Source: Spirulina sp. SIO3F2 (lineage in GTDB: Bacteria; Cyanobacteriota; Cyanobacteriia; Cyanobacteriales; Spirulinaceae). From it: 64,000 bases of DNA. The translations under genes and the position numbers were made by a program. The DNA lies in assembly GCA_010672165.1 (NCBI GenBank), contig JAAHHN010000008.1, forward strand, positions 1 to 64,000. Reading direction: 5' to 3'. The notes beneath the pieces were generated by a model, which saw nothing but the letters and a program-made list of their open reading frames with translations, searched no databases and was not told the DNA's origin. Of the stretch, positions 1-9,641 are shown in pieces (the first letter of the stretch is position 1; each line of letters opens with the position of its first letter).

Positions 1-80
1 ACTGGGTCTTTACTCTGCTTATATTGCTTTTCTATTTCTTCGCTTGACAGATGCGGTTCTAACGTTACTGTTCTTCCCAT
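1..80 (-). CDS. IS630-type transposase, N-terminal end (cut by window edge)
   Basis: The minus strand opens with ATG at 80 and stays open to the window edge, giving 26 residues that begin MGRTVTLEPHLSSEEI and continue EKQYKQSKDP. This start resembles the helix-turn-helix N-terminus of IS630-family transposases common in cyanobacteria (MxRxLxxxxHLSxEEL...YRxxKDPVE). Only the first part of the DNA-binding domain is visible, so whether the copy is intact cannot be judged. The assignment is by motif memory only. Confidence 0.55.
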   Translation of the reverse strand, partial: MGRTVTLEPHLSSEEIEKQYKQSKDP

Positions 81-184
81 TTTTCTCTAACTATATCAAG
101 ACTCCCTATACTATCCGGATTTGGTATTAGACCGCTTCAGAAACCGCAACACCCTTAAAATGTAAGCAGTGCAGCCTTCTAACC

Positions 185-376
185 ATGACCAAACTCTTGC
201 AACAAGCGATCGCTCAAATCCAGCAACTCCCTGCCCAAGAACAAGACCTGATTGCGAACCGTCTGCTCGAAGAACTAGAAGAACTCGCTGACATCCGTGC
301 CTATGATGCGGCTAAACAATCAGATGATGAAGCGATCCCGTTTGAGCAGGCAATTCGTGAAATTGAAAACGCATGA
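185..376 (+). CDS. Type II toxin-antitoxin antitoxin-like small protein
   Basis: This 63-residue acidic protein has a predicted helical N-terminus (MTKLLQQAIAQIQQLPAQEQ) and a Glu-rich middle, as in small RelB/YefM-like or PHD-like antitoxins of cyanobacteria that sit before a RelE-type toxin. Its stop codon overlaps the ATG at 373 (ATGA), the usual coupling of antitoxin and toxin. In the family the antitoxin binds and neutralises an mRNA-cleaving toxin and represses its own operon. Here the partner is broken (see 373-490), so the antitoxin is probably an orphan. An HIP1 octamer lies within its first codons. Confidence 0.6.
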   Translation: MTKLLQQAIAQIQQLPAQEQDLIANRLLEELEELADIRAYDAAKQSDDEAIPFEQAIREIENA

Positions 377-490
377 GCTATCCAGATCAGTATCCTGCGC
401 CGTGCTCAGAAATCTTTGGTAAACTCCCTCCTGATATTTATGAGCGCACAACGGTTGCCAGCATCCCATCCCCAAACGGCGCGATCGTGC
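373..490 (+). pseudogene. RelE/ParE-type toxin remnant, frameshifted and truncated
   Basis: Starting at the ATG at 373, the reading frame gives MSY and then nonsense, but bases 383-418 in a second frame encode QISILRRAQKSL, the typical RelE/ParE opening. From 421 the first frame resumes with KLPPDIYERTTVASI, again typical of the family. So there is an indel just before 383 and a compensating one near 419. After about 490 family similarity ends where the 3' end of the opposite-strand gene begins. The open frame that continues to 717 is only the shadow of that gene. Pieces seen are direct; the loss of toxin function is inferred. Confidence 0.6.
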
Positions 491-496
491 TGGAGT

Positions 497-1336
497 TTAC
501 CGTACCGCTGGGTCATCCTCCGCAGACTCTTCACCCAGCTCCAGCTCCGCCAACGTCACACCCGCGATCTTCAAAATCGGCTCGACCGGAAATCGACAAC
601 TCTGTAGAAACGGCACAATCTTCTGCAAGAGCACAATATAACCCTCTTGGCGACCCTCTTGGCGACCCTCTTGACGCCCCTCTTGACGACCCTCTTGGCG
701 ACCCTCTTCGAGGATAGCTTGATAAAACGTAGATTCCCGCATCGCTCGGCTCCTCATAACCTGTTGAATCACATCTGCTTCTAATTTTAGCCCTGCAAAT
801 ATCGCAGTTGCTGCTTCCAAATTACTTTGCATTCCCTCATCAGTCGCCAGTTCCCCAATCCGGTGCTTAATCTGTTCAAGCAAGCCCACCGCATTCGTCT
901 TCGCTGCCTGGGAAAGAATGGCGAGTGGTAATAAGCCGGGTGCATTCCAAAATAAGGTCTTGGGCTGCTCCCACAGCCGCACCACCTCAAAGCGATGGGT
1001 CATACCTTGAGATTGAAACTGAGTTTCGCGCACTAGGGGTAAACGACTCGAACGCAAGTAAATCACCACTTGCTTGACCTGTTTCTCAGGGAATTTCTTT
1101 TGAACCCGCAAAAAATACTCCGCCATCCTGCGGGGCATGGTGGGATCAGGCTGGGTTTGGAATTCCACGTGTAGCACCACATCGCTACCTTGCAACAGCA
1201 AAGAATCTGCACGAATGGGCTCACTGACCAATTCTGTGGGTTTGAGTTCAGTGAGGGCAACAGGTTTACCAATCAACCACGTGGCAAAGTCGCTTGGATA
1301 TGTCTCAATGAGATATTTGCAAGAATTATCGTACAC
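497..1336 (-). CDS. Rpn/DUF4351-type putative PD-(D/E)XK nuclease-transposase protein
   Basis: The 279-residue protein has the layout of the Rpn/YhgA-like family, abundant in cyanobacteria: an N-terminal stretch starting YDNSCKYLIETYPSDFATWL, then VVLHVEFQTQ near residue 53, where E-x-Q forms part of the nuclease core, then a helical part and a DUF4351-like C-terminal segment. Family members are recombination-promoting DNA endonucleases; the substrate of this one is unknown. Near residue 210 there are five exact copies of GRQE, coded by a 12-bp tandem array. The 3' end abuts the broken toxin gene, suggesting it arrived by rearrangement. No partner gene is apparent. Confidence 0.75.
   Translation of the reverse strand: MYDNSCKYLIETYPSDFATWLIGKPVALTELKPTELVSEPIRADSLLLQGSDVVLHVEFQTQPDPTMPRRMAEYFLRVQKKFPEKQVKQVVIYLRSSRLPLVRETQFQSQGMTHRFEVVRLWEQPKTLFWNAPGLLPLAILSQAAKTNAVGLLEQIKHRIGELATDEGMQSNLEAATAIFAGLKLEADVIQQVMRSRAMRESTFYQAILEEGRQEGRQEGRQEGRQEGRQEGYIVLLQKIVPFLQSCRFPVEPILKIAGVTLAELELGEESAEDDPAVR
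642..713. repeat. 12-bp tandem array inside the Rpn-type gene
   Basis: About six near-identical 12-bp units (CCCTCTTGGCGA on the plus strand) encode the GRQE repeats on the minus strand. Because 12 is a multiple of three, gain or loss of a unit by slippage keeps the frame. One unit differs at two positions (GACGCC), so the array is slightly diverged. Confidence 0.9.
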
Positions 1337-1391
1337 CTAGCCTATAGTCTATCTGTACGATTTTATTTTAGCTGACAGTGGCAGAATTGTT

Positions 1392-2327
1392 CTACTCTGT
1401 CCGCATTTGTGCCGCCTGCGTCGCCCATTGCGCCACCGCAACGCCCCGGTTTAAATAGCGACTCACCTCCCCATTGGGCAAGCGCCACTCCTGGTTATAT
1501 TCCACTGACCCCGCATGGAGTCCCAAGACAACATATTGGCCATTGTCCAACAGCCCCAGCAGAGCACTACCCGATGCCCCCGGATTCGTATCGCATTGAT
1601 GGAAAATCTGGCCCGCTTCCGCACCGAGAATGCCACAGCCTGCATGTTGACCTGCTGTTTCCCCCGCCTCGCCAAACTCTCGATAGCTTGGGGTGGGGAA
1701 ATCTCCCGCATAGCCCACAATTCGGAGCTGACCAAACAATAACTCGATCACCTCTGGGTTACTAAAATCCGGGTTGAGCCAGCCGAGATAACCAAACTCA
1801 TCCCCAAGAGGGCGATCGAGCTTCAAGATCGCCCAGTCTTCAGCCGGATCATCAGGATTCTCACCCCAACCGTAGGCAAAATCAATCACCTCTGCTTCCG
1901 CCTGCGCCTCACCACGAATCATGGCCGGTTTAAACACAATCTTGTCTTGCCCCCGTTGGTACTTCCGGGGTGTAACGACTTCATCGGTGCGGGGATGGGT
2001 CAGACAATGGGAATTGGTGAGGACAAGATCACGCCCGATGAGAGTTCCAGTACAGTAACCCAGACTGCGACCATTCGCTAAAGCCCAATCAATACGGCCA
2101 ATGGTGGAATAGGGGTACGCAAAGCTGAGAACTGGGGCGCGATCGTCTTTGCCGATAACAACCCGATCGTCATCGCTGTAAGGGGTATCGGAGATCGGGA
2201 GCAAATCAGGGACAAAGCCATCCCGCAGCTCCACAGCCGCGTTATTTTCTGCGGCACGGAGAACGGATAAAGGGGTGGTGAGCCACAGACCCACCAAAGT
2301 AGCGATCGCAAAACGACGAAAATTCAT
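1392..2327 (-). CDS. Secreted trypsin/V8-like serine protease
   Basis: This 311-residue protein begins with a signal peptide (MNFRRFAIATLVGLWLTTP, cleavage likely after VLRA near residue 25). It carries the S1 triad in order: His in VLTNSHC near residue 107, Asp in EDWAILKLD near 164, and Ser in NPGASGSAL near 254. Spacing and motifs fit glutamyl-endopeptidase/V8-type proteases (S1B) rather than HtrA, and no PDZ domain follows. It probably cleaves proteins in the periplasm or outside the cell. It stands alone, convergent with the Rpn gene and 95 bp downstream of ubiX on the same strand. Substrate unknown. Confidence 0.82.
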   Translation of the reverse strand: MNFRRFAIATLVGLWLTTPLSVLRAAENNAAVELRDGFVPDLLPISDTPYSDDDRVVIGKDDRAPVLSFAYPYSTIGRIDWALANGRSLGYCTGTLIGRDLVLTNSHCLTHPRTDEVVTPRKYQRGQDKIVFKPAMIRGEAQAEAEVIDFAYGWGENPDDPAEDWAILKLDRPLGDEFGYLGWLNPDFSNPEVIELLFGQLRIVGYAGDFPTPSYREFGEAGETAGQHAGCGILGAEAGQIFHQCDTNPGASGSALLGLLDNGQYVVLGLHAGSVEYNQEWRLPNGEVSRYLNRGVAVAQWATQAAQMRTE

Positions 2328-2422
2328 GAGCGATTTAGCACAATAGCAAACGACAATTCTATTGTGCGTCAGACGCTTGGGAATGGGTGGGGGTTACGGT
2401 TTTTGAACAGCATCGGCGCAGT

Positions 2423-3055
2423 TTATGTCGGCTCATGGCCCTGCCAACGCCGCAACGGCACACAATCAATCTCTAGCTGATCCAACGCTCGCGCCACCAC
2501 AAAATCCACCAGATCTTCAATAGTTTGGGGCTGATGATACCAAGCCGGGATCGCAGGCACAATGCGCACCCCCGCTTCAGCCAGCGCTGTCAGGTTCCGC
2601 AAATGAATGAGGCTAAAGGGGGTTTCTCGGGGGACAAGCACCAGCTTGCGCCCCTCCTTAAGTTGTACATCCGCAGCCCGTTCAAGTAGATCCGAACTTA
2701 AACCCTGAGCAATCTTTGCCACCGTGCTCATACTACAGGGCATCACCACCATCCCCAGTGTCCGAAACGAACCACTGGCGATGCTAGCCCCCACATTATC
2801 CGCCCGATGACAACGGAGTTCACCACCTTGGGGCACTACAGCGCGATCGCGCCAAAACTGTTCTTGTTCCTGGGGCTCAGGGGGCATTTTTATGCCTGTT
2901 TCAGCTTGCCAAACCCGATAAGCTGCCCGAGAAGCCACAAGCTCCACGCGATGGCCAGCCGTGAGTAAATATTTCACAGCTTGCACCGCATAGATCAGAC
3001 CACTGGCACCACTCACTCCCAAAATAATCGGCCGAGATGTTGATTGTTCCGACAT
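2423..3055 (-). CDS. ubiX: Flavin prenyltransferase UbiX
   Basis: UbiX joins a dimethylallyl group to FMN to make prenylated FMN, the cofactor of UbiD-type decarboxylases. The 210-residue length is normal for the family. The N-terminal flavin site reads GVSGASGLIYAVQAVKYL, and VMPCSMSTVAKIAQG (near residue 103) and LVPRETPFSLIHLRNL (near 139) are diagnostic. A typical alternative name is aromatic acid decarboxylase Pad1-like. The gene lies 17 bp downstream of the membrane-protein gene that ends at 3073, so the two may be co-transcribed. The UbiD partner is not in this window. Confidence 0.93.
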   Translation of the reverse strand: MSEQSTSRPIILGVSGASGLIYAVQAVKYLLTAGHRVELVASRAAYRVWQAETGIKMPPEPQEQEQFWRDRAVVPQGGELRCHRADNVGASIASGSFRTLGMVVMPCSMSTVAKIAQGLSSDLLERAADVQLKEGRKLVLVPRETPFSLIHLRNLTALAEAGVRIVPAIPAWYHQPQTIEDLVDFVVARALDQLEIDCVPLRRWQGHEPT

Positions 3056-3072
3056 TAAACGCTCGCTATTGA

Positions 3073-4164
3073 CTATGTGCCCCCACGACGGCGACGCCCC
3101 CGCCCAGTCCGACTGGTGGATACATCAAACTCCAAGGCTGCGCCCATGCAGTAAAGAACGCCACCAAACACATAAAACACTTCAAACAGACCACCGCTTT
3201 CGTAATCTCCCGGTAGTTTGGTGGCAAGCTTGAAAGCCAAGTCAGCCACATACTTCGCCAAGGCTGCCGCCGCAATCATGCGCCACGACTGAGAAAAGCG
3301 CCCACCCCAGAAGGCTAAAAGCAATGTCGCAGCAATGATCATTAGGGCCACATCCGAAATGGTGTAAAACGTATTGACGGGACGAGCGAAGTTGGCCAGA
3401 AAGCGATCGAGCGCCAGGATAATGCCAGGAGCATTGGCCTCCTCTTCTTCCTCAACAGCAAGGTCGGGTGCTGGCGCAGTGGGAACAGGCTGAACATTAG
3501 GATCTACAGGAGGAGCATTATTGGGGGCGGTTTGTACGGGTGGGGCTGCGGGAGGCGAATTTTGAGCCACAGTAACCTGCGCATGAGCCGCAGGCATACC
3601 CATGAGCGGCAGGGCAGGCACAAAAGCATCTTGGTCTTCCGTCCCAAACGAGGCCCAGATGGAAAGTAAGATACCCGCAGCAGCAATCCCAACCACAATC
3701 AACCATTGACGAACCTCAAGGTTCAAACGCCGAGGTAAAACAGCCAGAATCATGCCCCAACCCACTAAAATCGTAAAGCCCAGATAGAACAGATCGGCAG
3801 GCGAGATTTCCGGATCAAGGCCAAAATATAATTCCCAAATACCAAAGAGGACGTTGGCGATCGAATAGCAAGCCATACCCAAACCAATAAACAGCCACAC
3901 CTCTCGCCCACTGGCAATTTGCGGGCTTTGCCAATTGCGATAGCAAAGCCAAGTGGCGAGAAAGAAAGGAGCTGTTTCTAAGATATATGTACCCAGCAAA
4001 TACCAGAAGGGACTGTCTTCACCGGGTGGGGTAATGCTAAAGAGCATAAAGAAGAGCAATGTGAAGACAGACCAGGCAATACCGCCGAGCACAACGTTAG
4101 TGCCCGTCATGAGTGCGGCGATCGCTTCGAGTTGATTAGTGGCTTTAGCTGTCGATTTGGGCAT
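3073..4164 (-). CDS. Multi-pass membrane protein with a proline-rich loop, unknown function
   Basis: I do not recognise a characterised family. The 363 residues contain about seven hydrophobic segments: near 28-46, 55-72, 88-108, 120-142, 153-172, 268-288 and 328-345. Between the fifth and sixth lies a 65-residue low-complexity loop rich in Pro, Ala and Glu (for example PPAAPPVQTAPNNAPPVDP, then EEEEEA). The C-terminus is basic (RTGRGRRRRGG). It is upstream of ubiX on the same strand with a 17-bp gap. A role in the inner or thylakoid membrane is inferred only from the topology. Only ATG start in frame near the left of the hydrophobic part. Confidence 0.7.
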   Translation of the reverse strand: MPKSTAKATNQLEAIAALMTGTNVVLGGIAWSVFTLLFFMLFSITPPGEDSPFWYLLGTYILETAPFFLATWLCYRNWQSPQIASGREVWLFIGLGMACYSIANVLFGIWELYFGLDPEISPADLFYLGFTILVGWGMILAVLPRRLNLEVRQWLIVVGIAAAGILLSIWASFGTEDQDAFVPALPLMGMPAAHAQVTVAQNSPPAAPPVQTAPNNAPPVDPNVQPVPTAPAPDLAVEEEEEANAPGIILALDRFLANFARPVNTFYTISDVALMIIAATLLLAFWGGRFSQSWRMIAAAALAKYVADLAFKLATKLPGDYESGGLFEVFYVFGGVLYCMGAALEFDVSTSRTGRGRRRRGGT

Positions 4165-4240
4165 ATATCCCTTAGCAGTCGGAATTTACTCCCAGCGTAG
4201 CATTAACCGATCAGCACAGAAGGTTTAGAGTGATTGGTAA

Positions 4241-4468
4241 TTATTCTTCAACATCAACCTCCAAAAATGCTTCTAGATCAGCACCTGCTGTTTCCCATTC
4301 GGCTACATTTTCCTGGGTGACTGGAGCCGCGTTGGTTTGTGGCTCAGGGTTGTCTAATAGTGTTTCTAGTTGTGCTAAAGACTGCTGAAAGGCAGCATCA
4401 GCGCCACGTCGCTGTTCGGAGAGTTGAGGATCAGTTTGATTCATCACAGTCTCAATGGAGGTCAACAT
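4241..4468 (-). CDS. Small acidic protein, unknown
   Basis: A 75-residue strongly acidic protein (ends DLEAFLEVDVEE). The first Met may be residue 9 (MNQTDPQLSEQRR, position 4444), which would give 67 residues. The sequence is predicted helical around residues 15-40 and has no transmembrane segment. No family recognised. It lies 76 bp downstream of the membrane-protein gene on the same strand, separated by its own leader region. Composition looks coding, but support is moderate. Confidence 0.5.
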   Translation of the reverse strand: MLTSIETVMNQTDPQLSEQRRGADAAFQQSLAQLETLLDNPEPQTNAAPVTQENVAEWETAGADLEAFLEVDVEE

Positions 4469-5329
4469 TAATTGATAAAAGTCCAGGAGCGAGTGCTCAT
4501 GACAGGATAGCTCAGCAGTTTGAATGAGTTTTCTCTAGGATACTCAATCAATCCTTGAATGACAGGATAAATCGGCCGAATTTATTGCGAGTACCAGAAG
4601 AATCAACTAAGATAGCGTGCAGATTTTTCTCTGTCTATACCGGAAGAGAGAATATTAAGAAGCTCCCTTAGCTAACTATTGTTTTAGGCTAGACTCGTTT
4701 TTAGGATTAGGGGTTAACCCCTCTACTCTGAGAACAGTAAAGATGAGGATAGCTTATGAAATGATTCTGTCTATGCATAAGTCTGGTGCATTGTGTGATG
4801 GAATGTCTATCTGAGCAGTGACAATTGGCTTAGGCTTTCTGCTTAGAGCATTAGTGGATAGAGTTGTGTCGATTAATTGGATGAGAAGCAAGCCATAACT
4901 CTGAATACCGAAGCTTACACAATCGCACATTCACAATGCTGATACCAAGACAGTGCTTTGTTAGATCCCTACGTATTATGTTTCCCTGTCCACAGCACAG
5001 GTATATTTCTCACCTGTTTTTGGATATAACGGCCCGAAATCCTGTCTATCTGTTGGGAAGAATCTAAGCTCGGGTAAGCACAATGGGATTAGATAAATTT
5101 GCTCTATATAGAGAAAATTCCTGAAGCTCAAGCATCAAGGAATTAATCACAAAATCAAGGTCATTAGGATGATGGCTTATATTTCTGAAGACGTCACTAG
5201 AAGTCATATCCTGAATGAATCAGAGCGTTGACTCTACGCCAGCCAAAAAGCAATAGTCTGTGGCAGTAATCAGCATCAACTTATCCTTGAATTTCCTTCC
5301 AGAAAAGCAAAAAAATATTGAGAAAAAGA
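4469..5329. other. Long intergenic region upstream of patX
   Basis: About 860 bp without a convincing gene. It holds the palindrome at 4709-4722 described separately, the repeated word ATGACAGGATA at 4497-4508 and 4558-4569, and otherwise AT-rich unique sequence. Open frames crossing it are short, lack ribosome sites and do not resemble proteins. A non-coding RNA could lie here, but I see no known RNA motif. Confidence 0.5.
4709..4722. promoter_or_regulatory. Candidate HetR-type operator (AGGGGTTAACCCCT)
   Basis: This is a perfect 14-bp palindrome, AGGGGTTAACCCCT. Published HetR sites such as that of Anabaena hetP contain GAGGGG-N5-CCCCTC with the same half-sites. It lies 690 bp upstream of the proposed patX start and is the only copy I noticed in the window. 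Binding by HetR is inferred from the half-site match; a chance palindrome is possible. Confidence 0.4.
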
Positions 5330-5335
5330 TCCGGA
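5330..5335 (+). promoter_or_regulatory. DIF1-like box (TCCGGA) of the patX promoter
   Basis: TCCGGA occurs 63 nt before the ATG at 5399. A DIF1 motif within 69 nt of patX is reported for known patX genes. A six-base word alone is weak, but the distance agreement supports both the promoter and the 5399 start over the ATG at 5369, which would fall close to the expected transcript start. Confidence 0.5.
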
Positions 5336-5398
5336 ATAACTCGGCGCAGGATCGAAAACAGCAAGTAGATGTCTGTCCTTTCTTTCTCGATCTTGACC

Positions 5399-5620
5399 AT
5401 GTTCAGAAGTTTAACGATCCTCATTGCCCAATTTTCAATTGTAGCGGCAGCATTACCTGCAACTGCCGCCACCCCAGAAATTCATCTGGCGTCATCTGAG
5501 CAAGTCCAATTGGTTGGACAATCTTCAGATTATCGCCGTCGCCAAGAAACGAGCCGTCGGGGCAGTGGTCGCCGCGAAATGCTGGGTGTCCAACATCCTG
5601 TAGTGGAGACCTTTAACTAG
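5399..5620 (+). CDS. patX: PatX-like RGSGR peptide precursor
   Basis: PatX proteins are small inhibitors that act on HetR, the master regulator of differentiation and filament patterning. The 73-residue product has a hydrophobic export-like N-terminus (MFRSLTILIAQFSIVAAALP, Ala-rich cleavage region near residue 24), a polar middle, and RGSGR at residues 54-58 inside the basic context ETSRRGSGRREML. The known family has the same two conserved parts. An in-frame ATG at 5369 would add ten residues; I prefer 5399 because of the TCCGGA box at 5330. A strong hairpin follows at 5660. No NtcA palindrome (GTA-N8-TAC) was seen upstream, as expected outside heterocyst formers. The hetR gene is not in this window. 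Confidence 0.75.
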   Translation: MFRSLTILIAQFSIVAAALPATAATPEIHLASSEQVQLVGQSSDYRRRQETSRRGSGRREMLGVQHPVVETFN

Positions 5621-5659
5621 AACCATTCATTAATGAGAGTCGTCATCTCATCGTCCAAG

Positions 5660-5705
5660 CAACTCAGCCCATGATTCTGTAAATGATCGGGGCTGAGTTG
5701 TTTAT
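5660..5705 (+). terminator. Rho-independent terminator after patX
   Basis: CAACTCAGCCC (5660-5670) pairs with GGGCTGAGTTG (5690-5700), an 11-bp perfect stem with a 19-nt loop, followed by TTTATT. It is 40 bp beyond the patX stop and fits termination on the plus strand. Confidence 0.75.
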
Positions 5706-5713
5706 TGTCGTAA

Positions 5714-5846
5714 TTTAGGGCATGTCGTCAGTTAAAACCAGAAGCCTTACGGAACAAGGGATAGAGCGCCCGACACCAAAAAAGAGAGAGGGGCTGTAAG
5801 TCAGTCACAGCAAGAGTTTGAAGTCTAATTGACGACAGCCCCTAAA
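5714..5846. mobile_element. MITE family A, copy 1
   Basis: A 133-bp element without coding capacity. Left end TTTAGGGCATGTCGTCAG; the right end read in reverse is TTTAGGGGCTGTCGTCAA. The interior words GATAGAGCGCCCGAC and GGGGCTGTAAGTCAGT recur in the copy at 34671. The element sits between the patX terminator and the 3' end of pepA. Its parent transposase is not visible here. Confidence 0.75.
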
Positions 5847-5865
5847 ATTGAATGTGCGATCGCGC

Positions 5866-7335
5866 TTAATTCAACACCCAATTCACCAGCGTCCGAACGG
5901 GATAGCCCGTTGCTCCAGAATTCGTCACATCATTTTCTTTATCAGCCCAGACGGGTCCAGCAATATCCATGTGAGCCCAAGGGGTGTTTTCAATGAACTG
6001 CTTGAGGAAGAGCGCGGCGGTAATCGAGCCACCTGCACGAGAACCGGCATTTTTCATATCGGCTAGTTGGGACTTCATAACCCCGAAATAAGACTCCTCA
6101 AGCGGCATTTGCCAGAACTTCTCGCTGCTTTGGTACGCAGCAGTTTTGAATTGTTCTGCAAGGGCGTCATCGGTGCTCCAAAGGCCACCAATGTCATTCC
6201 CCAAGGAGATAATACAAGCGCCAGTTAAAGTTGCTAGATCAACGATTGCATCCACCTCCAACTTTTCTGCAAAAACTAGAGCATCAGCTAGAGTTAGCCG
6301 CCCTTCTGCATCAGTGTTATTCACCTCAATCGTTTTGCCATTTGAGGCAGTAAGAATATCGCCGGGGTGCATGGCTCGGCCGCTCACCATATTTTCAGTA
6401 GCCGCACTGATAAAATGCACTTCTACGTCCGGCTTGAGCTGAGCGATCGCTTTAGCTGCCCCGAAGGTCGCACCTGCGCCCCCCATATCCATCTTCATCA
6501 TGTCAATGCTACTGCTGGGGCCAACTTTCAAGTTGAGACCACCGGAGTCAAAGGTTAAACCCTTACCGACGATCGCTAGCTTCTTACGGGGAGTACCGTT
6601 GGGTTTGTAGGTCAGGTGAATAAATTTAGGAGGCAAGTCAGAAGCCCGTGCCACCCCCAAATATGAGCCCATGCCGAGAGCTTCACAATCCGCTTGCTCT
6701 AGGATTTCGAGTTCGAGGCCATAATCACTGGCCAGTGATTGGGCAGTCTCGGCCAAGGTAATCGGCGTCACCGCATTCGCAGGGGCTGCTACAAGTTCCC
6801 GAGCTAAAATCACACCAGAGACGATTGCCTGCGCTTGTGCTAGGGCATCCGCCTGAACTCCCAAACCCAGGAGGTCGATGGCTTCAAGTTTGAGGGCGGG
6901 TTCTTTTTCCGATTTAAAGCGATCGTCCACATGCAACGCCAGATGACAAGCTTCGGACAACACTTGAGCAGTTTGGGCCATATCACTGGTGCTCGACAGC
7001 GCGATGCCTAAGGTTTTAACCCGTTGCTGTTTCGCCAGACGGGTAATCGCGGTTCCTGCCATGCGCACCGCTGTTACATCATAGTTGGCTTGCTCACCCA
7101 AACCCACCAGAATAACTTTGCGTACAGCGCTGTTGCTGCCAACGCGAGTGCTGGCTTTGCTGCCACTCTTGCCCTCAAATTCTGTTTCAGAAATAAGTTC
7201 AGCGATCGCCCCATTAAGCTGGGCATCGAGCTGGGCTAAGTCTCCCGTTAGCTCGGTTTGGTCTTTAAACAAACCAAGGGCGATCGCATCGCCCGTCCAT
7301 TGCAACAGCGGGGTATCTACGGTCTGAATCTGCAT
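5866..7335 (-). CDS. pepA: Leucyl aminopeptidase (M17)
   Basis: This cytosolic, metal-dependent exopeptidase removes N-terminal residues from peptides in protein turnover. The 489 residues show an N-terminal regulatory-type domain and the catalytic half with [15 protein letters not shown] (metal-binding Lys and Asp), MDMGGA, and the family signature [14 protein letters not shown] near residue 340. Length is normal for bacterial PepA. In some bacteria PepA also binds DNA in Xer recombination; nothing here points to that. It is downstream of gyrB on the same strand with a 97-bp gap, and convergent with patX. Confidence 0.95.
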   Translation of the reverse strand: MQIQTVDTPLLQWTGDAIALGLFKDQTELTGDLAQLDAQLNGAIAELISETEFEGKSGSKASTRVGSNSAVRKVILVGLGEQANYDVTAVRMAGTAITRLAKQQRVKTLGIALSSTSDMAQTAQVLSEACHLALHVDDRFKSEKEPALKLEAIDLLGLGVQADALAQAQAIVSGVILARELVAAPANAVTPITLAETAQSLASDYGLELEILEQADCEALGMGSYLGVARASDLPPKFIHLTYKPNGTPRKKLAIVGKGLTFDSGGLNLKVGPSSSIDMMKMDMGGAGATFGAAKAIAQLKPDVEVHFISAATENMVSGRAMHPGDILTASNGKTIEVNNTDAEGRLTLADALVFAEKLEVDAIVDLATLTGACIISLGNDIGGLWSTDDALAEQFKTAAYQSSEKFWQMPLEESYFGVMKSQLADMKNAGSRAGGSITAALFLKQFIENTPWAHMDIAGPVWADKENDVTNSGATGYPVRTLVNWVLN

Positions 7336-7432
7336 AATTAAACTCGGTTCTGAATGAGTTGGGTTGACGCTTGCGACAAAAACATTAGCCTTTCATTATC
7401 GGCTAACTCGGAGCGTTCCCCTTCCCCCTTAA

Positions 7433-9400
<1,968 letters not shown>

Positions 9401-9542
9401 TTAGAGCGTTCAAACGACTAAAATCTAGTAAATTCTAGCACAAAAGGGTTAAAGACGGTTTTAGGGCGATTTCGGAGAAAAATAAGCTTTGGGGTTGATC
9501 CCCCTAGATCGCCAAACTACAGTACTGGACTCAACGCGTATC

Positions 9543-9584
9543 GCAAGGCAAAGTTCAAAGTTCAGGGTTCAAAGTTCAAAGTGC
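9543..9584. repeat. Heptamer short tandem repeat (CAAAGTT), locus 1
   Basis: Four to five imperfect CAAAGTT/AAAGTTC units occur between gyrB and the J-domain gene. The array is followed by GTGCTTGTATAGCAAGCATC. A related array with a similar trailing segment (GTGTCTGTATGACAGATATC) is found at 34817. Heptanucleotide STRR arrays are well known in filamentous cyanobacteria. The rest of the 274-bp gap shows nothing else. Confidence 0.7.
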
Positions 9585-9641
9585 TTGTATAGCAAGCATC
9601 CTGTGGAATTCAGATCGGTGTCTTGTTTGTGCCGTCCTACG

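Noticed and set aside
642-713. CRISPR-like array
   Set aside because: Units are directly adjacent 12-mers without spacers and lie inside a coding frame.
5260-5499. 79-codon plus-strand ORF overlapping patX
   Set aside because: Different frame from the RGSGR protein, runs through its promoter, and lacks any protein pattern.
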